Origin: Gammaproteobacteria bacterium | Lineage (GTDB): Bacteria > Pseudomonadota > Gammaproteobacteria > Steroidobacterales > GCA-2729495 | NCBI GenBank assembly: GCA_028285245.1 | Contig: JANQPY010000062.1 | Span: forward strand, 1 to 64,000 | Direction of reading: 5' to 3' | Length of the DNA: 64,000 bases | Shown: positions 46,057-55,807 of the stretch, one piece after another | Layout of the letters: every line of letters begins with the position of its first letter | Position numbering within the stretch: the stretch's first letter is position 1 | The notes under the pieces: model-generated | What the model saw: the letters and a program-made list of their open reading frames with translations, nothing else | Told to the model about the DNA's origin: nothing | Databases searched by the model: none | Position numbers and translations under genes: made by a program

Positions 46057-47553
46057 CTACCAACCCGCCTGCCACTGAACCGAAAAACGCCAGTCGTCCG
46101 AACGCGACCCCGAGACCGGATCGATCGACTCATAGCCGGCGACAGCCTGCAGCTCACCAAGGCCTAACGCGCGGCGATGACCTAAGCTGACACCGAGGTA
46201 ATCCGCGCGCTCAGGCGAAACGCTGTTGGCGTTGCCGAACAAGCCTTCGCGATTGAGCTTGCCGCCGGTCGCCGTCATCGTCCAACGGCTGTCATCGACC
46301 TGGTTAAAGACCAACCCGGCCGTTACCAACTTCGCGTCGTTGTCAGCGCTGTTGGCAATGGGGCGGCCCCGATAGCGAACGCCGCTACTGTAGATGGGGT
46401 GGTTGTAGCAGACATCGGCGGAACCGCCGCCGAACAGGTTACCGCCACACAGCGTGTCGGCCGCCTCTACATATATCCGGTAAGTTGCCCCGCTCGCGAA
46501 ACTGCCCCAGTGCTCCACCCCAAACTGCGTGATGAACAAGGCGGGCTTCAGGTTTTGCTCATCTTCACCAATCTGCTGCACGTAGACAGCGAACGGCAGG
46601 CCGATCCCAGCGCCGGTCAAGCGGATGTCATAGCCGGCCAGCTGATTGCCCGGCTCATCCTCCGCCGATACGTTGTCACCGGCGTTGTCGTTTCCCAACA
46701 GCACATCGCCAAAAGTGTCCAGACTGCAGGGCCGGTCTTCGCCACACCAAAAAGCAATCCGCGAAAGTCCGACCTCGAGCCAGCGAGCCGGCTTGACGGT
46801 CACGCGCATGCCCCAGAACTGTGCTTCGGGCACGGCCCGTTCACTCTCCAGGAAGCCGAACATCGTCACCAGGTCCCAATGGCCGAGCCAGCGCAGCCAC
46901 CTGCTCTCAAACGGCTCAGTTGAGTTGCGATCAATGGTTATTGCCGGAAACGGCCGCGCATTGTTGGTGAGAATGCCGCTGCTTTGCCAGCCGGGCCCCC
47001 ACCACCGGTCAGTAATGGCTGCCGCGAGCATCCAGTTACCAAGTGCAATTCCCGCGTAGCTGCCATCCGCACGCCATTCGCGATCGTCCTCAGCATCAAA
47101 GGCATATTGTCCGCGCAGCCGCACGGCGAATCGCTCGCCCGTCCAGGTGAGCGAGCCGCCCGCTTCCAAATTCTCGCGCGGCGTGTCCTCAAAGCCACGC
47201 ACTATCCAGCCGTCTGTTCCGGCGCGCACTGACCAGCCGGGCTGCCACGTGTCGATCTGCCGTGCCTCACGCAGGCGCTGCCGGACGCGCCTTAGCGCCG
47301 CGATCTCTCCGGCACGCAGCGGACGATCGAGCCTCGACTCGTCCGGGTTGATGTCGCCCCAGGACATCGGCCACTGCGTGATGGGCGACCCCAGGATGCC
47401 GGCATCGGCCAGCAGCACCAGATCATGCCGCAGCGATAGATCGCCGGGGTCGAGCCACGGGTCAGCGTTTGCATGCTGCGGCTGGACCAAGCAAGCCCAA
47501 GCAACGCTGGCACAAATTGCCGCAGATCGAAACGGCATGAAGAGAACACCCAT
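46057..47553 (-). CDS. wzi: capsule assembly Wzi family outer-membrane protein
   Basis: The 498-residue protein has a signal peptide (to about residue 30, ADPWLDPGD) and an outer-membrane beta-barrel body. The helical segment after the signal (LRHDLVLLADAGIL, ITQWPMSWGDI), DRWWGPGW and a final aromatic residue are characteristic of Wzi, which anchors capsular or exopolysaccharide to the cell surface. It is the first gene of the polysaccharide locus. ATG 47553 is used; ATG 47538 is a shorter choice. Confidence 0.9.
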   Translation of the reverse strand: MGVLFMPFRSAAICASVAWACLVQPQHANADPWLDPGDLSLRHDLVLLADAGILGSPITQWPMSWGDINPDESRLDRPLRAGEIAALRRVRQRLREARQIDTWQPGWSVRAGTDGWIVRGFEDTPRENLEAGGSLTWTGERFAVRLRGQYAFDAEDDREWRADGSYAGIALGNWMLAAAITDRWWGPGWQSSGILTNNARPFPAITIDRNSTEPFESRWLRWLGHWDLVTMFGFLESERAVPEAQFWGMRVTVKPARWLEVGLSRIAFWCGEDRPCSLDTFGDVLLGNDNAGDNVSAEDEPGNQLAGYDIRLTGAGIGLPFAVYVQQIGEDEQNLKPALFITQFGVEHWGSFASGATYRIYVEAADTLCGGNLFGGGSADVCYNHPIYSSGVRYRGRPIANSADNDAKLVTAGLVFNQVDDSRWTMTATGGKLNREGLFGNANSVSPERADYLGVSLGHRRALGLGELQAVAGYESIDPVSGSRSDDWRFSVQWQAGW

Positions 47554-47570
47554 AGCCTTGAGTAGCCGCG

Positions 47571-47600
47571 ATACTACGCAACCTGATCGACGCTTGTCAC
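47571..47600 (-). promoter_or_regulatory. candidate promoter of the polysaccharide locus
   Basis: On the minus strand GTGACA (47595-47600, five of six matches to the -35 consensus) is followed after 18 bases by TAGTAT (47571-47576, four of six). It stands 18 bases before the wzi ATG. It lies between the divergent wzi and trmB genes. Confidence 0.4.
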
Positions 47601-47662
47601 AGGATCATCAGACAGGCGCCTGGACCATTCACGCTCGAGGCAATGGCATCATAGTCAACGAG

Positions 47663-48346
47663 ATGAACGAGCCTCGCACATCAACGTCCGGATCAGCCCC
47701 GCGGCGCATTCGCAGCTTCGTGCGCCGCGCCGGCCGGCTCACCTCCGGCCAGCAAAGAGCGCTAAACGAGCTATGGCCGCGCTGGGGCGTGGACGACCTG
47801 AACATGCTTCGCGATCTCGACACGCTTTTCGGGCGCTCGGCGACGCGCGTACTGGACATTGGTTTTGGCGACGGCGAAGCGTTGCTGGCCATGGCTGAAG
47901 CATCACCGGAAACTGATTTCCTGGGCGTGGAAGTGCATGCACCGGGAATTGGGCATTGTCTGATAGGCGCGGAAGCCGCATCCGTCACCAACCTGCGCCT
48001 GATTCAGGAGGATGCCGTTGATCTGCTGGGCGTGCATCTCAGTCCGAGCAGTCTCGACCGAACGCAGCTCTTCTTTCCGGACCCGTGGCCGAAGAAACGT
48101 CACCACAAACGTCGCATCGTTCAACCTAAGTTTCTGGGATTTGTATGCCGCGTGCTGAAACCGGGCGGCACGCTACATATTGCGACCGACTGGGCTCCCT
48201 ATGCCGAGCACATCCAGTCAGTCGTAGCAGACGTTAGTGAACTGAAGGTTACGCAGTACTCGGGAGCACGGCCGACCACCAAGTTCGAAGAGCGCGGTAG
48301 GCGGCTCGGGCATGCGATTCACGACCTCGTATATCAGCGAGCTTAG
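47663..48346 (+). CDS. trmB: tRNA (guanine-N7)-methyltransferase TrmB
   Basis: The 227-residue SAM enzyme methylates G46 of tRNAs. It has IRSFVRRAGRLTSGQ at the N-terminus, LDIGFGDGEAL (motif I), FLGVEVHAPG, and the PDPWPKKRHHKRRIVQ signature that is diagnostic for TrmB. ATG 47663 gives the normal length. The frame stays open upstream as far as 47147, antisense to wzi, but that part has no family similarity. The gene is divergent from wzi and convergent with the PagL-like gene. Confidence 0.95.
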   Translation: MNEPRTSTSGSAPRRIRSFVRRAGRLTSGQQRALNELWPRWGVDDLNMLRDLDTLFGRSATRVLDIGFGDGEALLAMAEASPETDFLGVEVHAPGIGHCLIGAEAASVTNLRLIQEDAVDLLGVHLSPSSLDRTQLFFPDPWPKKRHHKRRIVQPKFLGFVCRVLKPGGTLHIATDWAPYAEHIQSVVADVSELKVTQYSGARPTTKFEERGRRLGHAIHDLVYQRA

Positions 48347-48382
48347 GGTCGGCGCTGACTGGCCGCAGATGGTGGCGAGGAC

Positions 48383-48931
48383 TCAGTTGTCGTCGCCGAA
48401 CCAGTACACAAGATGGAACATGTGGATATCAACCCCGTCGTTCGGCGTATCGAGGTTGGCATTCGAGTAATGCATGAAGCGATACGAGAACTCGAAGTTC
48501 TGCTGCTCGCCCAAAATACCGCCGATGCCGATCTGGTCTTCGAACTGAAAATTGGTCGACAAGTCTCGCCCGTCGATCTGCGTATCGGATGTGAACGTCG
48601 CGCCTACGCCTCCGTCCAGGAACCACTGCACGCCCAGCGGTTGGGCGTTGGGCAGGTAACGAAACACGGGGGAGAGCGAGAGCAGACTGACCTCGCTGTT
48701 CGCACCGTCCCAATAACCAAGACTCAGATCCCAAACCCCTGTCAGCCTGCCGAAATCGGTTTCAAACCAGCTGCGTTTGAATTTTCGCCGCAGGCTCATG
48801 CGGTACATATCGATCTCGTCATTGGCCGGCCCGGCACCGAGCGTGATTCCATCGATATCGAGCGCCGCTGCCGGCGGCGCGGTCACAGCAATCCAAAAAC
48901 TGGCGCAGATCAGAATCACGAGCTGGCGCAT
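48383..48931 (-). CDS. PagL-like lipid A 3-O-deacylase / acyloxyacyl hydrolase
   Basis: The 182-residue protein has a signal peptide ending PPAAA-LD and an eight-stranded outer-membrane barrel pattern. The active-site strand FSYRFMHYSNANL places His154 and Ser156 as in PagL, which removes the 3-O acyl chain from lipid A. The catalytic Glu expected 14 residues after the His is replaced by Asp168 (GVD). The protein ends in an aromatic residue close to the C-terminus (YWFGDDN), as barrels usually do. It could modulate endotoxin acylation. Confidence 0.85.
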   Translation of the reverse strand: MRQLVILICASFWIAVTAPPAAALDIDGITLGAGPANDEIDMYRMSLRRKFKRSWFETDFGRLTGVWDLSLGYWDGANSEVSLLSLSPVFRYLPNAQPLGVQWFLDGGVGATFTSDTQIDGRDLSTNFQFEDQIGIGGILGEQQNFEFSYRFMHYSNANLDTPNDGVDIHMFHLVYWFGDDN

Positions 48932-49033
48932 TAACGAACTCTCAGCCTGAATGGTTGAAGCGAGGCGGCGGCATTATCGCGCAAGTCACCAAATCGGTTA
49001 AGTGCGGCTTTGCATCCGGCCAGATGCGTTGGC

Positions 49034-49462
49034 TCAGGAACTGCCCACCAGCTCAATAGCCGTTTGCAAGTCTGCCGGGGCCTTCACGAAGACGGCGTCG
49101 CCTTCTATTCGGCTGGGCAACGCGAGCAGCCTGCGGCCCGCACAAGGCCCAATGAGGCACTCGCCGGATTCCGGCACGAACAGGGCGCCATGCGAGCCGC
49201 AGCGAAGCAGCGCGCCGTCGGCCGAGAAAAACTCGTCCACTGGTGTATCTAACGGGTGGCTGCGATGCGGGCACACGTTGGCATAGGCACGAAGCGCATC
49301 TTGCCACCGCAGCACAAAACCGCGAAACGGCCAGTCGCCTTCGCCCACTTCGAAGCTGCGGGCACCCGGATCGCTGAGACCGGACCAGTCCGCCACGCGC
49401 CACTCGCGCCAGTCTGCTTGCGCTTCAGGCGTCGACACGAGAGGTTTGCGCGCCAAAGTCAT
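49034..49462 (-). CDS. Rieske [2Fe-2S] ferredoxin-like protein
   Basis: The 142-residue protein is a small stand-alone Rieske protein. The cluster ligands are visible in CPHRSHPL and CGSHGALF, giving the two Cys and two His with normal spacing. No oxygenase catalytic domain is attached, so it may act as an electron carrier. Partners are unknown. A start at 49462 overlaps the upstream ampG-like gene by 38 bases; GTG 49438 would reduce this to 14. Confidence 0.87.
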   Translation of the reverse strand: MTLARKPLVSTPEAQADWREWRVADWSGLSDPGARSFEVGEGDWPFRGFVLRWQDALRAYANVCPHRSHPLDTPVDEFFSADGALLRCGSHGALFVPESGECLIGPCAGRRLLALPSRIEGDAVFVKAPADLQTAIELVGSS

Positions 49463-50738
49463 CCCGGCGCGTTACCCACACGGCGAGGATCACGGCCGGC
49501 AGGCCCATGGCCGAGGCATAGATAAAGAAGCTGAACCAATCGACGGCCTCAACGATCTGCCCTGAAAAACCGCTGATGATTTTCCCGGGCAGCGTCATTA
49601 GAGAAGAGAACAGTGCGTACTGCGTCGCGGTGTATGCCACGTTGGTCATGCCGGACAAATAGGCGATAAACACGGAGCCGGTAAACCCGGCGGCGAGATT
49701 GTCTGCGCTGATCGTCAGCACGAGAAACCATAGCTCCGCGCCGTACGCTGCCATGCCGGCGAAGAAGAGATTGGTGACCGCCAGCAGCACCGCGCCTATG
49801 ACCAGTGGTCCCGCTAACCCATAACGCACGACCGCAAGGCCCCCAATCGCGGCACCCGCGAGCGTCACAAACACGCCAAACACTTTGGTGACGGCGGCGA
49901 TTTCTTCCAGGCTAAACCCGATCGCGATGTAAAAGGGATTGGCCATCACCCCCAGCACCATGTCGCTGAACCGGTAGAAACCGATAAACACGAGCAGCAA
50001 CAGGGCTGCGCGGCCATGGCGAACAAAAAAATCGGCGATCGGGCCAATCACCGCATCAGTGAACCACCGGAGGTAACCCGCTGGACGCGACCTCAGGTCT
50101 CTCGCGGAACTGTGTTCGGGTTCTGCAATGAACAAAACCGTAATCACCCCGACTACCATCAGCAGTGCCATGACTTGATACGCAAGCTGCCAGCTTGCCT
50201 GCGAAGCGATCACCAGAGCGCCGGCCCCTGCCGCCAGAATGCCGATGCGATAGCCCGTTTGATAAGTGGCCGCCATCGCGCCCTGCAGCGACAGATCGAC
50301 CGCCTCGATGCGCCAGGCATCGATGGCAATGTCCTGAGTTGCCGAAGCGAAAGCGGCCAGAACCGCGAAAGCAGCTACCCGTGCCAATCCGATTTGCGGG
50401 TCAGTGGCCGCGATGCCGAGCAGCCCGGCGATGACGCCCATCTGAGCCAGCAGCATCCAGGCACGCCGGCGGCCCAGGGCCCGGGTGAGCAGCGGCAGCG
50501 GCAGCCGGTCGACCAGCGGCGCCCAGAGAAACTTCACTGAGTAGGCAATGCCGACCCAGGCGAACATGCCGATCTCCGCCATGCTGATCTGATCCTGAGC
50601 CAGCCAGGCCGTCAGCGTTCCGGCGACCAGCAAAAAAGGTAGGCCAGCCGAAAACCCAAGAAATAGCATGGCCAGCACCCGCGGATGCAGATAAACCCGC
50701 GCGCTTTCCAGCCAACCCGACCGGTGGCTAGAAGTCAT
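49425..50738 (-). CDS. ampG: AmpG-like muropeptide permease (MFS)
   Basis: The 437-residue inner-membrane protein has twelve or more predicted helices. The AmpG signatures are visible: FLGFSAGLPFLLVAGTL, the WVGIAYSVKFLWAPLVDR loop, LGRRRAWM and ATQDIAIDAWRIEA. AmpG imports anhydro-muropeptides for cell-wall recycling and beta-lactamase control. Its ATG overlaps the exonuclease III stop by 11 bases, and its 3' end overlaps the Rieske gene. Confidence 0.9.
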   Translation of the reverse strand: MTSSHRSGWLESARVYLHPRVLAMLFLGFSAGLPFLLVAGTLTAWLAQDQISMAEIGMFAWVGIAYSVKFLWAPLVDRLPLPLLTRALGRRRAWMLLAQMGVIAGLLGIAATDPQIGLARVAAFAVLAAFASATQDIAIDAWRIEAVDLSLQGAMAATYQTGYRIGILAAGAGALVIASQASWQLAYQVMALLMVVGVITVLFIAEPEHSSARDLRSRPAGYLRWFTDAVIGPIADFFVRHGRAALLLLVFIGFYRFSDMVLGVMANPFYIAIGFSLEEIAAVTKVFGVFVTLAGAAIGGLAVVRYGLAGPLVIGAVLLAVTNLFFAGMAAYGAELWFLVLTISADNLAAGFTGSVFIAYLSGMTNVAYTATQYALFSSLMTLPGKIISGFSGQIVEAVDWFSFFIYASAMGLPAVILAVWVTRRDDFGAQTSRVDA

Positions 50739-51495
50739 AGTCCATGATCAGCGGTGCGTGATCGGAAAAGCGCCTGGCCTTATAGATCTTTGCCGCCCGG
50801 GGCGAACCGGCCAGCGATGGCGAGAGCACCTGGTAGTCGATGCGCCAACCGACGTTCTTAGCCCAGGCCTCGCCACGGTTTGACCACCATGTGTACTGCT
50901 CGGCCGCCTGATTCACCTCACGGAATGCATCAATGAAGCCCACTTCATCAAACAGCTCGTCGAGCCACGCGCGCTCTTCCGGCAGAAAGCCCGAGTTCTT
51001 TTGATTGGAACGCCAGTTCTTCAGATCGATCTGTTTATGCGCGATGTTCCAGTCACCCGCGATCAGATAGTCGCGGCCATCCTTCTTTAGCCTGCGAAGA
51101 TGGCGCATGAACGCCTCCATGAACCGGAACTTCGATGCCTGGCGATGCTCGCCCGAGGAACCGGAAGGCGCATATAAAGAAACCACGCTCAAGTTGCCGT
51201 AGCGGGCTTCCAGGTAGCGGCCCTCATCGTCAAACTCCTGGGTGCCGAAGCCGCGAATCACCTTGTCCGGCTCCCGCCGGCTGTATAGCGCCACACCGGC
51301 GTAGCCCTTCTTTTTCGCATCAGCATAGAAGCAGTGCCAGTTGCGCGGCCAGTAGAGGGGCGCGTCGAGCTGTGGCTGCTGTGCCTTGGTTTCCTGAATG
51401 CAAACCACGTCGGCGCGCTGGCGCGGCAACCAGGTGAAGAACCCTTTTCGACCAGCGGCGCGAATACCGTTGGCATTGAGTGTAATGATGCGCAT
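50728..51495 (-). CDS. xth: exodeoxyribonuclease III / AP endonuclease
   Basis: The 255-residue protein belongs to the ExoIII/AP-endonuclease family, which repairs abasic sites. It shows LNANGIRAAGRKG, the metal-binding CIQETKAQ, VSLYAPSG, AGDWNIAHKQIDL and the C-terminal SDHAPLIMDY with the catalytic Asp-His. It heads the xth-ampG-Rieske operon, which is divergent from pyrE, an arrangement common in gammaproteobacteria. Confidence 0.95.
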   Translation of the reverse strand: MRIITLNANGIRAAGRKGFFTWLPRQRADVVCIQETKAQQPQLDAPLYWPRNWHCFYADAKKKGYAGVALYSRREPDKVIRGFGTQEFDDEGRYLEARYGNLSVVSLYAPSGSSGEHRQASKFRFMEAFMRHLRRLKKDGRDYLIAGDWNIAHKQIDLKNWRSNQKNSGFLPEERAWLDELFDEVGFIDAFREVNQAAEQYTWWSNRGEAWAKNVGWRIDYQVLSPSLAGSPRAAKIYKARRFSDHAPLIMDYDF

Positions 51496-51667
51496 TTAGA
51501 GCGAGTGTAACTGGAACCAATCTCACAATGCGGCGCGGACCGTGGTCACGTCCGGTTGTGCATGGAGCATTGGGGGTCTGACCCCGGCTCCTCATGGGTG
51601 CGATACTCTAGCCAACTTCGCTGAATGGCTAACGTATGCCGATCTGACGGTTGGCAACTTCGAGACA

Positions 51668-52312
51668 ATGAACTACGACTACAAGCGCGAATTTATCGAG
51701 CTCGCCCTGGAGATGGGCGTGTTGCGATTTGGCGAGTTCAAGCTCAAATCCGGCCGCATCAGCCCCTACTTCTTTAACGCGGGCTTGTTCAACACCGGGC
51801 GCGCTGCAGCCAGGCTCGGGCGTTTTTACGCCGCCGCGCTAGTGGCCTCCAAGATCGAAGCCGACATGCTCTTTGGCCCCGCCTACAAGGGCATTCCGCT
51901 TGCGGCACTCACAGCGGCCGCGCTCGCCGAACACCACGGGCTCGACTTGCCCTACGCTTACAACCGCAAGGAAGCGAAGACCCACGGCGAGGGTGGACAA
52001 ACTGTCGGCGCGCGCTTAAGCGGAAACGTCGTGATTCTCGACGATGTCATCACTGCCGGCACGGCCATTGGCGAGAGCATGAAAATTATCGAAGCCGCCG
52101 GGGCGCATGCTACGGGTGTGATTATTGCCCTCGATCGCCAGGAACGCGGCCAGGGCAAGCGCTCGGCGGTCCAGCAGGCGGAAGTTGACTATGGCCTCCG
52201 GGCGGCCAGTATTATCACGCTGGATGACCTGCTGGGGCACCTTTCGGCAGGCGGCAAAGAGGCAGAATACCTTGCCAGCCTTAAGACTTACCGGGCGGAG
52301 TATGGGGTTTAG
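51668..52312 (+). CDS. pyrE: orotate phosphoribosyltransferase PyrE
   Basis: The 214-residue enzyme converts orotate and PRPP to OMP in pyrimidine synthesis. Motifs are [40 protein letters not shown] and the PRPP loop [20 protein letters not shown] 51668 gives the standard length; an upstream GTG in frame (51542) is not supported. A palindrome GGGGTCTGACCCC lies about 85 bases before the start. Confidence 0.97.
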   Translation: MNYDYKREFIELALEMGVLRFGEFKLKSGRISPYFFNAGLFNTGRAAARLGRFYAAALVASKIEADMLFGPAYKGIPLAALTAAALAEHHGLDLPYAYNRKEAKTHGEGGQTVGARLSGNVVILDDVITAGTAIGESMKIIEAAGAHATGVIIALDRQERGQGKRSAVQQAEVDYGLRAASIITLDDLLGHLSAGGKEAEYLASLKTYRAEYGV

Positions 52313-52392
52313 AGACCCGACTGGTTCACGGTTTGGAGCCCGGCGGAGGTGCGATACTTGGTGGTGTGTATGACGTGCGGAGCCTGGCGGAG

Positions 52393-53025
52393 ATGACCAG
52401 GAGTTGGCTGTTAACCGGGGCTTTACCGGCCCTGCTGTTGATCCTGTCTGGTGGCCCGGCGGCCGCCGACGGCAAGGTCTACCGGTGGACAGATGAGAAC
52501 GGCGTCGTTCACTACGGTGATCGGGTGCCGCCCGAACAAGTCAGCAATGACCGTGACGTGCTAAACGACCACGGCGTCCCGATTGATCGGGAGCAGGGCG
52601 CGATCACGCCGGCGGAGCTGGAAGTCGAAGAAGCTGAGCGCCTGGCCCGCGAGCAGCAAATGCGGGAGCTCGCCCGCGATGAGATTTTGCTCGACACTTA
52701 CCTGTCGGTCGGCGAAATCGAATCACTGCGCAACCAGCGTACGGAACTGATCGATAGTCAGATTCAGATCACTGAGCTGTATCTGGACAGCCTGCGCACC
52801 AAGCTGGGGCGATTGCAGCAGGATGCCTCGCGTTTCCGTCCCTATAGTTCGGACCCCGATGCGCCACCGATTCACGAGAACCTGGCTAAGGAACTCTCCA
52901 ATACGCTGGACTCCATCATGCTTTACGAGAAGAACCTTGAAGTCGCCGAGCAGCGTAAACAAGGTCTCGTCAATAAGTTTGCCCTTGACATCGAGCGCTT
53001 CAAGGAACTCAAAGGCTTGAATTAG
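52393..53025 (+). CDS. DUF4124 domain-containing envelope protein
   Basis: The protein of about 210 residues has a signal peptide (WLLTGALPALLLILSGGPAAA) followed by a DUF4124 domain with KVYRWTDENGVVHYGDRVPP. The C-terminal two-thirds is a long alpha-helical, probably coiled-coil region rich in Glu, Arg and Leu. Function unknown; the family is common in gammaproteobacterial periplasms. ATG 52393 is selected because it opens a good signal peptide; in-frame TTG and GTG codons lie upstream. It is 80 bases after pyrE and in the same direction. Confidence 0.85.
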   Translation: MTRSWLLTGALPALLLILSGGPAAADGKVYRWTDENGVVHYGDRVPPEQVSNDRDVLNDHGVPIDREQGAITPAELEVEEAERLAREQQMRELARDEILLDTYLSVGEIESLRNQRTELIDSQIQITELYLDSLRTKLGRLQQDASRFRPYSSDPDAPPIHENLAKELSNTLDSIMLYEKNLEVAEQRKQGLVNKFALDIERFKELKGLN

Positions 53026-53182
53026 AAAAGCCTCAGCCGGCGCGGTACTTCGTGCGGACCGGCCAGAAATGCTCACGTATGCACATATACGTTGCGCTGA
53101 TTCACTTCTCCACGCCGCGTCTCGCCATCGCCTCAAGCTCTGCTAACTGCACCCGCAAGGTGACGAGGAAAACAGCCTTGCT

Positions 53183-53641
53183 CTAGGTTCCCGTGCTGCC
53201 GAAACCGCCGGCACCTCGTTCAGTTTCCGCAAACTCCTCCACTCGTTCGAACTCGGCCTGCACCACAGGCAGGAACACCATCTGTGCCAGTCTGGAACCG
53301 GGTTCAATCGTGAAGTCGGCATGCCCGCGATTCCAGCACGACACGAATATCTGGCCCTGGTAGTCGGAATCAATCAAGCCGACGAGATTGCCCAGCACGA
53401 TGCCGTGTTTGTGGCCCAGACCTGAACGCGGCAGCAGCGTTGCCGCGAGGCCCGGGTCCTGCATGTAGATTGCGATACCCGTCGGAATGAGCTCGGTACT
53501 GCCGGGGACCAGGGTCAGAGGCCCATCGATGCATGCGCGCAGATCGATACCTGCGGAGCCTGGCGTGGCGTAGTCGGGAACCGGAAACTCCCGGCCAACA
53601 CGTTCATCCAGAATCTTTAGCTGAACTTTTCTTCGCGTCAC
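53183..53641 (-). CDS. dut: dUTP diphosphatase
   Basis: The 152-residue trimeric dUTPase hydrolyses dUTP to dUMP. Its conserved motifs are visible: [10 protein letters not shown] (1), [17 protein letters not shown] (2), [11 protein letters not shown] (3), GSRLAQMVF (4) and a C-terminal [10 protein letters not shown] (5). The start is GTG 53641, which overlaps the coaBC stop (GTGA) and gives the E. coli-like length; the frame is open further upstream inside coaBC but is not coding there. Confidence 0.96.
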   Translation of the reverse strand: MTRRKVQLKILDERVGREFPVPDYATPGSAGIDLRACIDGPLTLVPGSTELIPTGIAIYMQDPGLAATLLPRSGLGHKHGIVLGNLVGLIDSDYQGQIFVSCWNRGHADFTIEPGSRLAQMVFLPVVQAEFERVEEFAETERGAGGFGSTGT

Positions 53642-54879
53642 GAGGCGGTCGGCTGGCGGAGCGGCGTAGGCAGGTTGCGCGACTGGCGATAGCGGCGTGC
53701 GATGAGCGTGATCAACTCGGCGGCCAGTTCTGACTTGTGCATGGTCGGCAAAGGCTGCTCGCCGCCACGCCATAGCACGAGCGCACTGTTGTCTTCGCAG
53801 TCAAACCCTAAGCCGCGGCCGACAAGATTGGCAACAATCATGTCGAGCTGCTTGCCCTCAAGTTTCTGCCGGGCGTGCTCCTCCAATTTCTGTGTTTCGG
53901 CGGCGAAGCCCACAGTAAAAGGTGCGTTGACCAGTGCGGCCACCTCAGCCAGCACGTCGACTGAACGAATCATTGACAGGGACAGCCGATCACTGCGCTT
54001 TTTGATCTTGTGGCAAGGGACGTCTTCAGGCCGATAGTCAGAGATAGCGGCGGCACCAATGTAAATGTCGGCATCTGAGACAGCCTCCATTACGGCGGCA
54101 TGCATCTCCTGGGCAGTTTCAACGTCGCGGCGCTGAACGCCGAAGGGTGAGGCCAAATTCACCGGCCCGGCGACAAGCGTGACGCGGGCCCCCGCCGCCG
54201 CCGCCGCCCGCGCCACGGCGAAGCCCATGCGCCCGGAACTCCGGTTGCTGACAAAGCGCACGGGATCGATCGGCTCGCGAGTCGGCCCGGCGCTGATTAC
54301 GACGTGCATGCCGTCAAGCTCGCCGCCAACGCGCGGACGCCGCTGCAGCACCTCATCGATGATCTCAGCAGGTTCGACGAGCCGGCCCGGCCCGGTCTCG
54401 CCGCAGGCCTGTTCGCCGGCAGCCGGACCAATGAACTGCACGCCGCGCTCGTTCAGAGTTGCAAAGTTGGCTTGTGTGGCCGGATGAGTCCACATGGCCT
54501 GGTTCATCGCCGGCGCCAGGACCAGCGGCGCCTCTGAAGCAAGACACAGGGTAGTGAGCAGGCCGCCCGCTGAGCCGGCGGCAAGCTCGGCCATGATGTT
54601 GGCCGTGGCCGGGGCTATCAGAACGAGGTCCGCCCAACGCGCCAGGTCGATGTGACCCATCGCCGATTCCGCTTCTTCGTCCCAGATGTCATCGCGAACC
54701 GGCTGCCCGGACACGGCCTGGAAGACGGCCGGCGAAACCAGCCGGGCAGCACTGGGCGTTACGACGACCCGCACGTCGATATCGGCCTCCCGCAGCCGGC
54801 GAATCAGGTCAGGGCTCTTGTAGGCGGCGATACCACCCGTGACGCCCAGCAATACACGAAATTTCTGGCGTGCAGTCAT
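53638..54879 (-). CDS. coaBC: bifunctional phosphopantothenoylcysteine decarboxylase/phosphopantothenate-cysteine ligase
   Basis: The 413-residue fused enzyme catalyses two steps of coenzyme A synthesis. The N-terminal flavoprotein CoaC half has [28 protein letters not shown] and [10 protein letters not shown]. The CoaB half has [21 protein letters not shown], a KIKKRSD strand and VGFAAET. Its GTGA junction with dut points to coupling, and the divergent radC starts 131 bases away. Confidence 0.96.
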   Translation of the reverse strand: MTARQKFRVLLGVTGGIAAYKSPDLIRRLREADIDVRVVVTPSAARLVSPAVFQAVSGQPVRDDIWDEEAESAMGHIDLARWADLVLIAPATANIMAELAAGSAGGLLTTLCLASEAPLVLAPAMNQAMWTHPATQANFATLNERGVQFIGPAAGEQACGETGPGRLVEPAEIIDEVLQRRPRVGGELDGMHVVISAGPTREPIDPVRFVSNRSSGRMGFAVARAAAAAGARVTLVAGPVNLASPFGVQRRDVETAQEMHAAVMEAVSDADIYIGAAAISDYRPEDVPCHKIKKRSDRLSLSMIRSVDVLAEVAALVNAPFTVGFAAETQKLEEHARQKLEGKQLDMIVANLVGRGLGFDCEDNSALVLWRGGEQPLPTMHKSELAAELITLIARRYRQSRNLPTPLRQPTAS

Positions 54880-55010
54880 TGACCAGGAACGCAGTTCACA
54901 TGAGCCTCAAGACTACCCCAAGCCGCCCGTTCGCGCCGGTATCGGTATATAGCTATTGGCACGCGATTGGCGTGTTGGGTCCGCATCCAGCGGCCGCGAG
55001 AATATCGACC

Positions 55011-55694
55011 ATGCCAACTCCGCCAATAAACCAGTGGCCACGTCATGAACGTCCGCGCGAGCGCATCCTTAGCGATGGCGCCGAGGGCCTGACAGACGCG
55101 GAGATCCTGGCGGTGCTGCTGGGCTGCGGCGGGCCCGGGCAGTCCGCTGTGGATCTGGCGCACGAGCTGCTGGCCCGGTTTGGCGGGCTGCGCGGTCTGT
55201 TCAGCGCCGGCACACCGGTATTGCTGCAGCTCAAGGGCGTCGGCCCCGGGCGCGCCGCCTTGCTCCGGGCCGCGCGCGAATGCGCGGTGCGCTACCTGCA
55301 GGAACGGCTGCGGCCGGGCCAGACCATTACCTCGCCCGCCAGCAGCCGGGAGTTCCTGCTCGCCCGGCTGCGCGATCGCCCGCATGAAGTCTTCTGTGCG
55401 CTATTCATGGATAACCGGCACCGCGTGCTGGCCTTCGACGAGCTGTTTCGGGGCACCATCGACTCCACCACGGTTTATCCACGCGAAGTGGTCAAGCAGG
55501 CGCTGGCTCGCAATGCAGCCGCTGTGATCCTTGCCCACAATCACCCTTCTGGCGTGGCCGAACCCAGTGAGGCCGACCAGATCATCACCCGGCGAGTCCG
55601 CGATGCCCTGGCTTTGGTCGACGTGCGCCTGCTGGATCACTTTGTCGTCGGCGATGGGACCTGTATCTCGCTCGCCGCGCGCGGCGTGATTTAA
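55011..55694 (+). CDS. radC: RadC family JAB-domain protein
   Basis: The 227-residue protein carries an N-terminal helix-hairpin-helix region (LLQLKGVGPGRAALL) and a C-terminal JAB/MPN metallo-domain with AHNHPSGVAEPSEAD holding the His-x-His and Asp ligands. RadC's exact role in DNA metabolism remains unsettled. ATG 55011 gives the usual length, while a start at 54870 would overlap coaBC and add non-homologous sequence. It precedes rpmB as in many gammaproteobacteria. Confidence 0.94.
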   Translation: MPTPPINQWPRHERPRERILSDGAEGLTDAEILAVLLGCGGPGQSAVDLAHELLARFGGLRGLFSAGTPVLLQLKGVGPGRAALLRAARECAVRYLQERLRPGQTITSPASSREFLLARLRDRPHEVFCALFMDNRHRVLAFDELFRGTIDSTTVYPREVVKQALARNAAAVILAHNHPSGVAEPSEADQIITRRVRDALALVDVRLLDHFVVGDGTCISLAARGVI

Positions 55695-55728
55695 CCCGGC
55701 CGGCTGGAGACCAGACCCCGCTGCTGCC

Positions 55729-55757
55729 TTGCCTGCCGGAGGGCGTGCTGGTATAAA
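55729..55757 (+). promoter_or_regulatory. sigma-70 promoter of rpmB-rpmG
   Basis: TTGCCT (55729-55734) and TATAAA (55752-55757) are separated by exactly 17 bases. They lie just after radC and about 50 bases before the rpmB start, where a strong ribosomal-protein promoter is expected. Confidence 0.68.
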
Positions 55758-55807
55758 TGCGCCCCCTTGCCGCACCCGGCAAGCGCCTGAATTAACTGAG
55801 GTTCATC

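Noticed and set aside
47147..47662. Long in-frame extension upstream of trmB, antisense to wzi
   Set aside because: The extension has no family similarity, runs opposite to a well-supported outer-membrane gene, and the TrmB fold starts at the ATG at 47663.
53075..53092. ACGTAT-N6-ATACGT inverted repeat between the DUF4124 gene and dut
   Set aside because: It is a short stem with no T run and no adjacent promoter, so neither terminator nor operator function can be supported.
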